Shown here in pieces: positions 14,101 through 24,860 of a stretch of DNA of 64,000 nt; position 1 is the stretch's first letter, and every line of letters begins with the position of its first letter. The stretch lies in NCBI GenBank assembly GCA_030386875.1, contig CM059564.1, positions 70,637,436 to 70,701,435 of the forward strand. The letters are read 5' to 3'. Made by a program: the position numbers and the translations under genes. The notes beneath the pieces were generated by a model that had not been told where the DNA came from, searched no databases, and worked only from the letters and a program-made list of their open reading frames with translations. The stretch comes from Morinoia aosen. Its lineage: Eukaryota > Arthropoda > Malacostraca > Amphipoda > Talitridae.

Positions 14101-14555
14101 CTTCCATCATCAGTATGTCCTAGTACTGAAATGGGACAAGAACGGGACAGAGCGAAGCCTTCCCCAATCTCAACCATGAGCTTTGACACCCATCATTCTG
14201 GTCGACAGGGTTTTGCAACTCGGAAAATTAAGAAATGATTGTCTATGCTAAATCAAGTATGCGTATTATGAATTCGTGATTAGAATTGTTTCATAACGTC
14301 AGGTTGTTGAGTTATGAGCTTACCTTTTAGTTGAACATCAGTGCAGTATTGTTTCAGCTCCAGTGGTGAGACGATGTCATGTGTACGTTTGTTTTTTTGT
14401 AGTCACGAATCAGAGTTAACCATTAATTAAAGTAGTAGTGTAATAGTTGCAGCGTTTAAATGGTATAATATACAGCGATTGATACTTTCAGCTAGGTTTA
14501 TCCCATTTAATTTGCTTTTGAAAGCATACCACATGAAATATGCAAACTAAATTGC
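11110..14555. other. Unassigned stretch, only short unrecognised ORFs
   Basis: ORFs of 60-80 codons occur at 11559-11747, 12214-12459, 12984-13175 and 13094-13291. None shows a motif I recognise. Local GC-richer patches occur near 12700-12950 and 13860-14000 without recognisable coding content. Confidence 0.4.
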
Positions 14556-14559
14556 GAAC

Positions 14560-16243
14560 ATGAATCGGGCAGGATATTTCCATAGCCCACACAACATTTG
14601 TTATATTTGCGCAATCCGAGCAGCCAACGAAAAAAACTTAATTAAGCAAAAGAGTAACTACTACATTCAATTATTGTTTTAGTCGGAAAGTCGGTGACGA
14701 GAATCAGCCTTCGGCACTTCATAAATCTTGTACTTGTGCTATACGGGGCTTGCTTAGTGGTTCAATGGTTAACTTAGAAGCATTTCCTTCCGGTACCAAT
14801 GATGTAGTGTGATTCAACAAATCATTTTCCTGATTGCGACTTTTGTAGAACAAATATCAAGGGGTTCTCAAATCAGAACATGCAAAAAATTGTACATCCA
14901 AATTGCGAGTCAGCTATAAAGCCAGTTTCCGATTTTCTGGAGATACTAATTCTATTTCACCCATCAGCTAGCGCAGTTACAAAAGATGATTCATTGCCTG
15001 ACGAGGAAGATAGCAATTATGATGAAATGAATATGGAAAAGTCTTAGGAATGGAGTATCTAGTAGAAAGGTCAAAAGATATTAGTGAGGTGCAGCATTTG
15101 CCAGCACCAAAAGAGAATGCGGAACTGTTGGATTCCAGACAACAGCAATGGAATCTTGAGGATGGTACAAAAATATCAACTCTCTGTAAGCGGTGGGAAG
15201 TTTTTGCCTCGCTCTGTAAAGAAGAAGGTGATGTTTTTTGTACTAATTTAAATAGCCTTATTAATCAGCTAAAAAACTGGTATTTGTCTAATGAATGAAG
15301 ACTTATCATCGATCCACGTACTGCTGGCCTCAAAGTTGTGATGCTAAACAGAATGAAAACCAACACTTCGATTCCAGTAGCCCATGTTATTGGGATGACA
15401 GAGATATACTGCTCAAAGAAATTTTTCAAAGGTGTTCATCACTCGATCCTAAGCGGAGTACCAGGGCGACCTCACAGTAATTTCTTTATTTCTTGGACTA
15501 CGGCTGGGATACACACAAAATATGCGTTTTTGATGTTTATAGGACATCTGTTACTACAAGAATCATTAAATCGTGAAAATGTGTCCTGAAAGGAGAAAAC
15601 ACGCAGTTGAACATCAGTGTATCAGTGCATACCATGTGCACCACCTGTCTTTGATACACCCGCACAAAAATTAAAATTATCTTCCGCCTTTGCGCCCCTT
15701 TAGGTTAAACTTGGCCTTATGAAAAATTTTATTGATGCAAAAACCCAGATTCTCAAGGATTGCAGTGTTTCAATGAGCAGTTTGATGCAAAAAAATCATT
15801 TTAAAGGTAAAAACAGACATTTTGCAGGACCAAAGACCAGAACATTGACTCTTGCTTGGGAGCGTTGCAATAAACTGACTCCACTGGATTTGGTTGCATG
15901 GGTCTTATTTGGGAGGGTAATACAGACTTCCTTGGTAATCAGAGGACTGACATCCATGAAGAACTAGTGGACAACGTGTGAAAAACCTATCAATCTATCA
16001 AGTGTCAGATTTCTCTTGAAATAATTTTCTTGAATTCTCGTCTATATTTAGACCTATCTTGTTTGGAGGACATCAGGGACAAACGTGGTGAAATGTTCTA
16101 CCAAGATATTGCATGGATGAGACGTAGATATCAAGAATGCTTCAATGAAAATATAAAGGATGACTACTGCTGGTCTAATAACGATAAGAATCTGTAATAA
16201 CTCATAAACGCAGGAACAAAAGCCACCAAATTTTTGAAAACGT
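14560..16243 (+). pseudogene. Full-span relic of an uncharacterised multicopy arthropod protein family
   Basis: An intronless but broken reading runs the whole segment. From the N terminus: ATG at 14560, CYICAIRAAN; then RKVGDENQPSALH (from 14684) and CTCAIRGLLSGS; DCDFCRTNIKGF (14832 on); an acidic DEEDSNYDE linker; GTKISTLCKRWEVFA and EEGDVFCTNLNSLINQLKN (15170-15275); then NTSIPVAHVIGMTEIY (about 15353-15400). After a frameshift come LFLGLRLGYTQNM, LGLMKNFI (15710 on) and GEMFYQDIAWMRRRYQ (about 16087-16134) with DDYCW. A basic tail HKRRNKSHQ ends it. I know this order from a large, functionally unassigned protein family repeated in many arthropod genomes, whose usual sequence has 'NE-W-RLFID' where this copy reads a stop (TGA 15296-15298). 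The Cys pairs near the N terminus suggest zinc binding (inference). At least four frame breaks and several stops make it a pseudogene. No TIRs or poly-A were seen. Confidence 0.8.
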
Positions 16244-18000
16244 AGGGGATTACAAATCTAGGACAAATCTGCTGGCCAAAATTAGTTGGTTACGATATCC
16301 TGAAATAGCAGTTGTAAAATTGTAGTTGTTTGAACATTGTTATTCGGTCGGTCGGTTCTACGACATCAAAAATCGGAATAAAACGAGTGATGGTGCTGCG
16401 AACATCACGGAAAACTGGCGGCACTTTCCGACTCTCTACGTCTAAGGCCATCTTCCAATAATAATTATGTTATTTATCTATTGCGTGAATTTATCTATTA
16501 CGGCCACGTACGGGAGTTTTTTGCATTTGCATTAAATGTTGCCTTATTAAAGTTGGGTAACAATTGCACGAATATTACAATTTAACGAATACATTTCTTA
16601 TTTATTAAAGTAGGAATACAGGGCTGCTCACGAAAACAATCATTTTGAGAAAAATTGCGCTCAAACATTATCTATAAACCAAAATCAATTAATGAAACAA
16701 ACAAACTTGAAAATCAGTCATAAGCAATTGATTTGATTGCAACAATTTTTTCGTAAGCAATAACTTTATTATTTCCACAACACTGATAACCAATAACGCT
16801 TCACATTTATTGAAGATCTCTCAGATATCAATTACCAATTTTTTAACTTCTCTTTACGAGAGTAAAATTTGTCTAACTTTTTGAAATACTTCAACAATAA
16901 ATGATGTAAATTTTTGTTGAACAATGAAAAACTTCGTTCAAATTTGAATACTTCATTACAAGACTCTTTGATCCTTTCATATGGAAAATCAATACAGCTG
17001 ATATCTATTTTTTTGTGTCGATAAAAATTATTCGAAAAGAATCAACGCTTTTGCATTCATTCTCATTGTTTGTATTGGTAGAAAAGATAATTTTGTGACA
17101 GACAAATTATTTGAAGTATATATATTGTCGTTGTATTCATCTCCAGCAATAATTCCTTGTTGAATTCTAGTTGGCCCCTATCGTGAATCATAAGAACTGA
17201 ACAGACTATTTTCAATGTTGTCAATTTAACTCGGATCATGTATCAATAAATTATTTTCAAAATAACAAATGTCATACTTCGCCGTGCAAAGCTAGGTAGT
17301 TTCCTAAAAGATTCATCAATATCGTATAATATTTTTTTAAAATTGTTCAATTATTTCAATTTCACAGGAGCGTTTTTCGAATGCATATTTCACCAGCTTA
17401 TATTCTAGTTGGTGATTTGATTTACTTCAGCGGAATACAATTAGAGATATACATGAATTTTATCAACTACAACACTGACGTCCTTCTACTGTTCGATCTC
17501 CCGATTACGAGACATCGTTAAAAAATAACTTGAATACATTTATTCATTTTTAATTCCATCTCATCATTAACTCACTATTTTTCCAGGCAATAAATTCGAA
17601 TATCCTGACGTGTTAGCTCCGACAGTAATCGTCATCCGTCAATTTTTACCTGGTTAATTTCAGTCATAAAGTTTGAAATGAGTTTATTAATTTCACTTTC
17701 GTTAGTCTCCCATTAGGTGAAGTACTCATTTTTAATGCAAATCTTCGTTGAATATTTGTAATAAAGTCTTGTACGACATTTATACTTGAACAAGAAATAT
17801 CATCACTGCGTCAATGCATAACATCCTTTTTTTCAAAAATAGTATTCATCGTTCCATACCTTTTTGAAAATCACCCTCATTTAGCAGAAACACTTGGATT
17901 ATTCAACAACTAATATAGGTACTCTTGACCTTAATTACATGAAAGAACTTAGAAATAATGTAAGCAGGAAAACATAGAGAAAAATCATTATTCTACAACA

Positions 18001-18113
18001 TCTTCAATTCTTATCAAGTTGGTTGTATATTTGATAAGAATTAAAGATATTCAACCTACTTGATAAGAACTGAAGATATCAATTCTTTTCAAGGGGGTTG
18101 TATATTTGGAGTA
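18001..18113. repeat. Compound direct/inverted repeat
   Basis: TCAATTCTTATCAAGTTGG (18004 on) recurs with changes 75 bp later (18079 on), each followed by GGTTGTATATTTG. In between, CAACCTACTTGATAAG is the near-perfect reverse complement of CTTATCAAGTTGGTTG. The block could fold into hairpins. Its function is unknown. Confidence 0.75.
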
Positions 18114-18538
18114 ATACTCAGTAAAATGAGCCTAAAAGCCTTGGAGTGACGCCAATAATCATTTCTGCTTCGCGCAACTCGAGTGAAGTGAGCTCCAACG
18201 TTGTCTGCGAGCATGCCCACAGCCCTGACAAAATGGCTCTTAGCGCTTGCCACGTTAAACAGAATTGCGTCCATATCTTTTATGCATCTAAAACCTTGAA
18301 ACGGCGGAGAGTCCTTCTCGCAGACCAGTGCCAGCACAGCCGACCTGCGTCGTGCAGGCACCTTCGAGTCCAAGGTTACATTTTTATTTCGGTTTTCTCT
18401 CAGAACGGCAGGATCTTTCAGTGAGCGAGGACGAAATAGACTATTAGGGTTTTGTCTTTTCGCACTGGCAAAATTGAGCTCATACCAATCTTGAGCAATC
18501 AACTTGAGCACATTTCGTACTGGCAAACTTGTGCTCAT
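18089..18538 (-). CDS. Unrecognised open frame, about 149 codons, doubtful gene
   Basis: This is an open frame from an ATG at 18538 to a stop at 18089. The frame stays open 36 bp further upstream, but that extension opens at TTG. The segment is GC-richer than its surroundings and also open on the other strand (18146-18424), so openness alone is weak evidence. I see no known motif, signal peptide or membrane segment. It could be an exon, part of a repeat, or chance. Confidence 0.15.
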   Translation of the reverse strand: MSTSLPVRNVLKLIAQDWYELNFASAKRQNPNSLFRPRSLKDPAVLRENRNKNVTLDSKVPARRRSAVLALVCEKDSPPFQGFRCIKDMDAILFNVASAKSHFVRAVGMLADNVGAHFTRVARSRNDYWRHSKAFRLILLSITPNIQPP

Positions 18539-20289
18539 ATTAAAAACTACATAATAGAAACATTGCAATGACAAAATGCATCTCTTGACTGACAGTTAAA
18601 AATATTAAATCCCAGCAAGTGTCGAGAAGAAGGACTTAACATTCCACTCCCTAATTTCAACTGTGTTCGGGAAAGTCCATCGTCGACGGGGCCTAAAATA
18701 TCAAGACAAATTTAATCGCTTAATTGCGCGTGATTTAAACGTTATCATTTCGTTAAGAGCCGCTGAAAACATCGAGGAAATGAAAAGCTTGATATTAAAA
18801 AAAAATCAATATGTATCCTAACGCTCATGACCCAAATCGTGCAAATCCTCGTAACATTACTCGCAACAACGCATTGACCAACAATAGGAAAAAAGCTCAT
18901 CAGATATCGAAGCAAACAGTCTATCTTATTTTCTTGGTGCAGAGCAGTGTGAGCTAAAATCCTCCCATTAAGGACGCAACTCTTAAAACTACTCTACCAG
19001 TCAGTGTGCAACTAAGTTCGTATTTCAACAATTCATCTGCCCTGAATAATAAGACTGAATACACCTAAGATAAAAACTACAAAATGAATATAATAATATT
19101 TCAAACTCAAAGGCTCTCTGAGGAAAAGTTTCTAATTACGTGGTCAACCGTTCCCAGCGCTGATGATCAACATTCTCCTCCCTTTGCCTTTGTAAATATT
19201 ACAACACCCACGGAAAATAGGTTTTCGTTGCTATCTAATGCTACAAGTACTGGGTGTGACATCCCTTTTTTATAAATCATTGGCATCGAGCCCCCTACTC
19301 GGGAGCATTAAAATTAGCATGGAAATAAAAAATTTCTCAATACTTTGATCGAAATTGGATGAAAGATCCGCTCTCCAACTACAAGCGTATAATCATCCCT
19401 AGGGATATGGAAATGATGTGAGCACCTCTCATATCCCTTTCGAATCCGTTCCCAGAAATCGCGACGACGAGCGCAATCATTGCCTTGAAAAGCGATGTAC
19501 CGTAAAATTTCTGCCCTCATCTACACCTTCTAACAACGATCAAACTCGACAAAAATAAATGAGGTCTCAAGTCATGTCTGTGCACGCTTCGGTATTACCC
19601 TCGATGAATCAATACGATCAATGGAAATAGAGTCGTTTCTCACCAAATTTGATGGAGACTCTCATTGATGCAATAGTAATTCAGCTTAACACAAAAACAA
19701 CTTCTAAATGCATTTACCATTCTTCGAAAGCTGCAGTCATTAGAGAACAAGGCAAATTAAAAAACATACTTTAAGTTCATTGAAACAAACAGTAACGACC
19801 TTCCTATGCTCATAAATGGATACATCGACGACAAACATTCAATCTTGTTACTGAGACCTACAACGAACCACATCAAATATGATAAGTAAAAAAATCTCGT
19901 CCTTGATGTGAGTGAATGTGGCGTTTGGATGACAAATCGTCCCCTCATCAGATTTTTCTACTAACTCTTCAAATATGCACAATTGAAGACAAAACGACCA
20001 CCATGGTGCCTCGCTACAAAAGGCAGGTATCAAACTGAAGTCACATCATTTTCAAAATTAAAATAAAGTTGCTGAGCTAGAAAAAAAACTCAAATTTAAT
20101 TGCTGCTATAACTAACCTAACGAACAACACTGACATGATACTGACAAGCCAATCAATGACAAGGTAAATGAATTACTAAATCGCACTCAATAAAACAGAC
20201 AATTTTGCTATTTTTAATGAATGCCCTAACATAAAACGTATCAAAATAATACAGATATATGGCAGTAGCCTAAATTATTAGGTAGATGA

Positions 20290-21235
20290 CATAAGAGTCA
20301 TGTTAGTTGCTGAAGAAATTGACATTTTATGTGTTTCTGAAATATGATTCGATTCACAAATCCAAAAGTCATTTCTGATGTATCCGATTTTGTCTTCTAC
20401 TCCTATGATGGAGATAAAAATCGTAAAGGTAGTAGATCTTGTATTTATATGAAGAAAGTGTACTCAATATCCCAACTTCTTCCAAATGAAGATTGAGAAG
20501 GTAGAGAAGGGGTAGAAATGATTTGGCTTAAAGTATAAACAAATAAATATGAATTCGTCATGGTCGACAGCCTTTACATGCACACATCGGCGCCCATTTG
20601 TACAACATTAGAATTCATCGAGAAAACCTTCGAAAAAATTTCATCAAAAAAGTCATTCTTTCTTTTCGGTGACTCTAACCTTGACTTAACGAATAGAAAC
20701 AATCATTTAAGCAAATTATTGTACATACTAAACCTATTGTACACACTAAACCTATTAATTGGAGAAGAGAAGCGAAAATATAGGTTTATAACTTATCATT
20801 TGAAGAGTCACTACGCAAAGAAACTATTTTACGAAAAATACTTTATAGGTTTACCGAATTTCAATGCAATATGAAATCTGATGTTGATGCACAAGTTTCA
20901 ATCTTTAATGACAATTTCGCATCACCTCGGCATGAATGTACCCCCTTACGGTACAAACAAAAATTTAGCCAAAACTGGATAATAGACAAAATTAAAGAGC
21001 TGAACATAACAAAGAAAACATACTTGCATGAGCACACAAAGAAAAAAAATCAAATGAAACTTTTTGAAACATATATAAAACTGCATCAAAGGATTATTCG
21101 TCGAAAAATTACAGAAACAAACAAGCGTTCAGGAACTGCAACAACAGGAAATAATCTAAAACAAAAGGGAAAATCATTGGTGTTGCAGCATAATTTATAA
21201 ATTCAGTCAATAAAAATAATTTTAAAAACATTTTT
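20290..21235 (+). pseudogene. LINE ORF2 relic: endonuclease domain and linker
   Basis: Recognisable blocks, in several frames, are VDDIRVMLVAEEIDILCVSE (20278-20340, with the catalytic-region Glu of the APE-type endonuclease), WLKV..NKYEFV (20520s), and TLEFIEKTFEKISSKKSFFLFGDSN (20610-20685). The last corresponds to the 'GDFN' motif; here Phe reads Ser, but Asp and Asn remain. Then NNHLSKLLYILNL and, after an internal deletion that removes the usual 'SDH' block, the linker VDAQVSIFNDNF (about 20883-20920) typical of this LINE group. The enzyme would nick target DNA to prime reverse transcription. Frame breaks and the deletion make it non-functional. A 17-bp duplication lies at about 20725-20758. 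Confidence 0.8.
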
Positions 21236-21346
21236 TGGGAACAGCCACTGATTTCAACATTATCTTGTCAGAAGTGGAGCTTTAAGTCTTCAATGAACTT
21301 TCTAAAACCCATCCAAATCAACCGTCTGTTGACTGCCCGAGCCTTA

Positions 21347-22565
21347 GGCCCTACGCACACGGGGCTACTCAAAAGAAACTGTTCACAAACGCAAATCACT
21401 AACCAGTTCGCATTGAGTCACTTCCTGAGTAATTGATAAGGACGCCGTACACGGAGCTACTGCTTACTAACTCATTAGTGATATGTTAACTACCAGTTGC
21501 TGGGTGACTCGCATGTCCAGTCACTTCTGAGTTGAGTCTCTCAGTTTCTGGGTAACTCTTCTATTGTATGAACGTTCAACAGAATGAACGAACAAAAACT
21601 GAACACAAAATTGGTCTAGGAAGGGGAAAAACACCCGTTTTTTAAACTATCATGTTACTCCAGGATAGATGAAACAGAAATTCCATGGAGTGAAGTTGGA
21701 AAAGCCCTAAATATGAAGGGTAATAGATTTTTATATCGCACAATACTTATTATAATTTATTTAACTTCCTTCTAATTTCATTGAATAATACACAGGGTGT
21801 CGTGTAATTCGATGTACATATTTAACCATATTCAGAAAAACGCTAAAAAAACGATTTTTACGAGTGACATAAACCTGAATATTTCATCTTTTTTGAGAAA
21901 TACAGATCTAAAAAAATTTTAGATTCTTCTTTTGGTATGCAACAGCGCGTGCCAGCAGCAGTTAGATTTTACTCAATGGCTGCATTGTCAGCCAATTCTT
22001 ACGGGAAACCTTCTGGGTAAACATTTCTCGAAAACGAAGGTGTTCTGAGGTTTTTTGTCAATCATGAAAATCGTTTTATTTTGCGTTTTTCTGTACCTGG
22101 TTAAAATGTGTGTATCGAAGTACACTCTGTATATAATAATCTATTTATTTGATGTACTATGTAGGTGGTACATATAATTTAATTTTGCATGAGTGTACAA
22201 TGAAAAGCCATTTTTATGTATATTCATTAATAGAGTATCCCCAAATTGTAATTCTTTTGCAGCAACGAATAGTCGGCGGTTAAAATTTTTTCTATATAAA
22301 GGTGAATCAAAAATTATCTTCGTTTTCTATTTCTTCTCTGACGATAATGATTATATAGTTTCATATCTTCGCCACTTGCATCACTATCCACAATGTTGCT
22401 GAATGATTGCATTATGCGGTCCTACTTCCACGAACACCCTGAGGAAACCACGGATTTTAGTAGCCTCGTGTGCGGAACCGCATCACTAATGAGTTAGTAA
22501 CTGGTTAGTAACGTCAATCACAAACCAGTTTAGTTTCATTGGAGTAGCCCCGTGTGCGGAGGGCC
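21347..22565. mobile_element. PIF/Harbinger-like element, 1219 bp, with TTA target duplication
   Basis: The left end (21347) begins GGCCCTACGCACACGGGGCT and the right end, reverse-complemented from 22565, begins GGCCCTCCGCACACGGGGCT: inverted repeats of about 24 bp with one mismatch. Both ends are flanked by TTA (21344-21346 and 22566-22568), the 3-bp TWA target duplication typical of PIF/Harbinger. Diverged versions of the end motif recur inside (GTACACGGAGCTACTG near 21450, GCACACGAGGCTACT near 22458). No DDE transposase is visible, so the copy is non-autonomous. The frame at about 21643-21715 (DETEIPWSEVGKALNMKG) resembles the end of a MADF/Myb-like DNA-binding domain, such as the second protein of Harbinger elements. 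That reading is tentative. It interrupts the LINE at 20245-24860. Confidence 0.8.
21791..22132. mobile_element. Short TIR element (MITE) nested in the Harbinger-like element
   Basis: Terminal inverted repeats of about 80 bp are present. The left arm begins CACAGGGTGT and contains AGAAAAACGCTAAAAAAACG. The reversed right arm begins CAGAGTGT and contains AGAAAAACGCAAAATAAAACG. Both continue into ATTGACA/AGTGACA and an ACCT block. TA dinucleotides flank both ends, as for Tc1/mariner-type insertions. There is no coding content. Length is about 340 bp. Confidence 0.8.
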
Positions 22566-22568
22566 TTA

Positions 22569-22862
22569 CTTGAAAACCAGTGCTCAGCGACCACATCCAG
22601 TCAATTTATAAGAATTAAGTAAAAATTCTATGCTCTCTGAAACGTAAAAAGGCCCTCGGATATGACTGCTTTAGCCTTGACTGCATGAAGTACAGTTTTT
22701 CAGTTAGATCAAGATTAATTAGATCAATGATGAATATATTAATAGATACTAATGAGTTCCCAGGTCAATCGGAAAACTCAAAAATGAGACCTTTAAACTA
22801 ACGTTGTTAATACAGCAACAAACTACAGGCCCACAAATCTTTTACCTGTCATATCCAAAATA
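22569..22862 (+). pseudogene. LINE ORF2 relic: start of reverse transcriptase
   Basis: The + strand encodes KALGYDCFSLDCMKYSFSV (22649 on) and RSMMNILIDTNEFPGQ, then after frame breaks MRPL and NYRPTNLLPVISKI (ending at 22860). These correspond to the 'K..G.D.i....ik', 'iin.sl..g.fP..wK.a.v.Pl' and 'nYRPiSlLp.iSKi' motifs at the beginning of the RT domain. The mariner TA insertion site follows directly. The remainder of RT lies beyond 23733. Confidence 0.8.
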
Positions 22863-23733
22863 CAGGGTGCGTAAGGTGTCTGAGGACACTTAATTTTTTG
22901 TATTGGAAGATCCCATGGCAGATACTACTATAACTAAAGGAATGAAAAGACACTCTGAATGGTGTCTATAAAAGCGAAACACAACAATTTAGATAATGCA
23001 AGATTTATTAAAGTCGCCAGATCTTACGTTTGCAAAGTTAGAAAGAGTGGAATGAGAAAAATGGAGATGAATTGGCGACGAGCAAGATAAAACAGCATTG
23101 TGAACGCTCTGACTCACTCAGAACATGAAGTTTCCAACAACAGTGATGGTTTTCGGTGTCGTTAGCAGTGAAGAGCACATCATACCTCCTCATTTTTTTC
23201 CACAGGGCTTTAGAGTTAACGCAGATGCCTATGTCAAGACTCTTCAAACCATTGTAAAGTCTTGGATAGACAGCGTAGCCAATGGAAGGTCCAATGTCTT
23301 CCAACAAGATTCGGTTCCATTCCATAAAGCTCTTAAAAACCAGGATTGAATGGCCTAGAATTTTCATGATCATGTCAAACAAGCTTATGACCTCCTAACT
23401 CATCAGACTTTAATTTTTTAGCTTATTACGTGTGGGGCGTCGGTGAAAAGGAAATTGATAAGCATCCCCAAACCACCAAATCCACTCTGATGGAGGCAAT
23501 AGCCCGAGCGTTGGAGGACGCAACTGATGACCGCCTGATCAAAGATTTCAATCGCTTTCTGACTCGAATTGAGTCAGTGATTGAAGCCAAAGGACGATAT
23601 ATAGAGTAGAACATGGGTTTATATCATGTTTATTTGTTTTGTTACAAGACATTCTAAGTTTCAATGATTAACAGTTTCATTTTATGTTTTTCTGCAAATG
23701 CGTAAGGTATCCTCAGATACATTTCGGACTCAG
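22863..23733 (+). mobile_element. Internally deleted mariner-like element (about 870 bp)
   Basis: The left end starts CAGGGTGCGTAAGGTGTCTG just after TA at 22861-22862. The right end (about 23700-23733) contains TATCCTCAGATAC followed by ATTTCGGACTCAG, an imperfect inverted version of the left end. A truncated transposase lies between. It sits in the RT region of the older LINE. The right boundary is approximate because the right TIR is diverged. Confidence 0.75.
22990..23609 (+). pseudogene. mariner-like transposase, internally deleted and frameshifted
   Basis: The N-terminal helix-turn-helix remains as FIKVARSYVCKVRKEW and QHCERSDSLRT (about 22998-23118). The text then jumps straight to KFPTTVMVFGVVSSEEH (23126 on). 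The middle of the protein, including the first catalytic Asp ('SDEK'), is therefore deleted. The second Asp is present in VFQQDSVPFH (23297-23326). After a frameshift the C-terminal block reads SSDFNFLAYYVWGVGEKEID and ends RIESVIEAKGRYIE with a natural stop at 23607-23609. The family catalyses cut-and-paste transposition at TA. This copy cannot encode an active enzyme but could have been mobilised in trans. Confidence 0.85.
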
Positions 23734-23739
23734 AATTAA

Positions 23740-24860
23740 CAGTGATAACTTAATCAACAGTGATAACTTAATAATAATAAATTTTTACCCTCATAAACAA
23801 ATCAAATATATTTCAATTATATTATTGTGCCAAAAAGTGCAACACTAGTACTCTAGAAGCTCTGTACACTATCAAAGAAAAAACAGAGTGATGTTGATCA
23901 AAAGGATGTAACAACACTACTACTGTTTGATCTCTCTAAAGGTTCGAAAGCGTCGAACACAAGAGGTTTTTATAGACAATGTTGAATATACAAGTAAACA
24001 CACAATGGTTCGAAAGTTTCTTATATTGATCCCAAGCAGTCCCCCATTCATTCAAAACACTTTCGGTGTCAGCTATTGTTCTTTACTTTCAATAATGACT
24101 TCCTGTTGTTGCTTTCTAACACCAGAACCTCTGTATATGCTGACAATATTCCTACTGAAATGACTAGTTCTTTCAGAATTAATGTAGACGAAAATAAAAG
24201 CTGAAAGGCTGAAATCATGGTATGAGCAAAAAAGTCTTAAATTAAATGCTAATGAAACACTATGCATTATTTTTGGACCGTAAAAAGCAATTCAAAAAAT
24301 ATTAAATCTAGCTTTAGAAGTTAGGAATGATTTATTCAGGCCGTTAGAAAACGAAAAAAAATCAGACAATTTATTCGATCAAAATATATCCTTCAAATTT
24401 TTTGTGAAAAACCTAGCGAAATAATTACCATAACGATCATATATTTCTTAGTATAAAAAGCATGCTAGGAGAAAAATTTATAATATTAACCATGGAATCT
24501 TGAGTTCATTTGCGTCGTGATTTTGCAGCCTAGTATGGGGAGAGAGATGCCTCAAAAACTTCAAAAAGAGTAGGAAACACGTATGAATTTCACGGTTGAG
24601 GTGGTATGCGAAAGAAAATTCTGGAGGAGAATTCTTACAACGCATTCCATAAATAAACCCCGCCGGACAACTATTCGAGAAAGAATCCTTACATTAGAAG
24701 CGCAATGGGAATTTTTTTTCACACCTCCCTGAGAGTAAAGCTGGTATTGTGCAATTTCTTCCTTCCACAGTAAAGAGCCCAAAGACAAATCATATGATGA
24801 TGATTCATCTGGCATTCGGCAATATCTTAATTTGAAAGAAGCTTCCACGGAGAATCAAAA
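23740..24860 (+). pseudogene. LINE ORF2 relic: RT core and C-terminal region
   Basis: Weakly preserved blocks follow the mariner. They are DVTTLLLFDLSKGS (about 23908-23950, the 'vDfskAFD' motif), a degraded 'GP..' block, TRTSVYADN (about 24125-24150, the 'F.YADD' catalytic motif with the second Asp read as Asn), and a C-terminal part ending near 24860 (GNTYEFHG, NSYNAFHK and onward). Many stops and frame changes are present. The assignment of the last 400 bp rests mainly on position and composition and is less certain. Minus-strand frames over this region are shadows. Confidence 0.55.

Larger units (their letters stand above)
16245..20240. other. Unassigned stretch between relics
   Basis: AT-rich, with no recognisable gene. 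It contains the complex repeat at 18001-18113 and a GC-richer block at about 18150-18440 with an open frame on each strand. A minus-strand frame at 19314-19520 (68 codons) contains no motif I recognise. Confidence 0.4.
20245..24860 (+). mobile_element. Old CR1/Jockey-group LINE, split by two DNA transposons
   Basis: Endonuclease and reverse-transcriptase blocks occur in the correct order on the + strand in three segments: 20245-21346, 22566-22862 and roughly 23740-24860. The gaps are filled by a Harbinger-like element (21347-22565) and a mariner element (22863-23733). Reading resumes sensibly across both. Before the first insertion the text reads 'TDFNIILSEVEL.VFNELSKTHPNQPS'. After it comes 'KALGYDCFSLDCMKY' and then NYRPTNLLPVISKI, which stops exactly at the mariner. 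All segments carry stops and frameshifts. This LINE is a different, older lineage from the one at 51938-56950. Confidence 0.8.
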
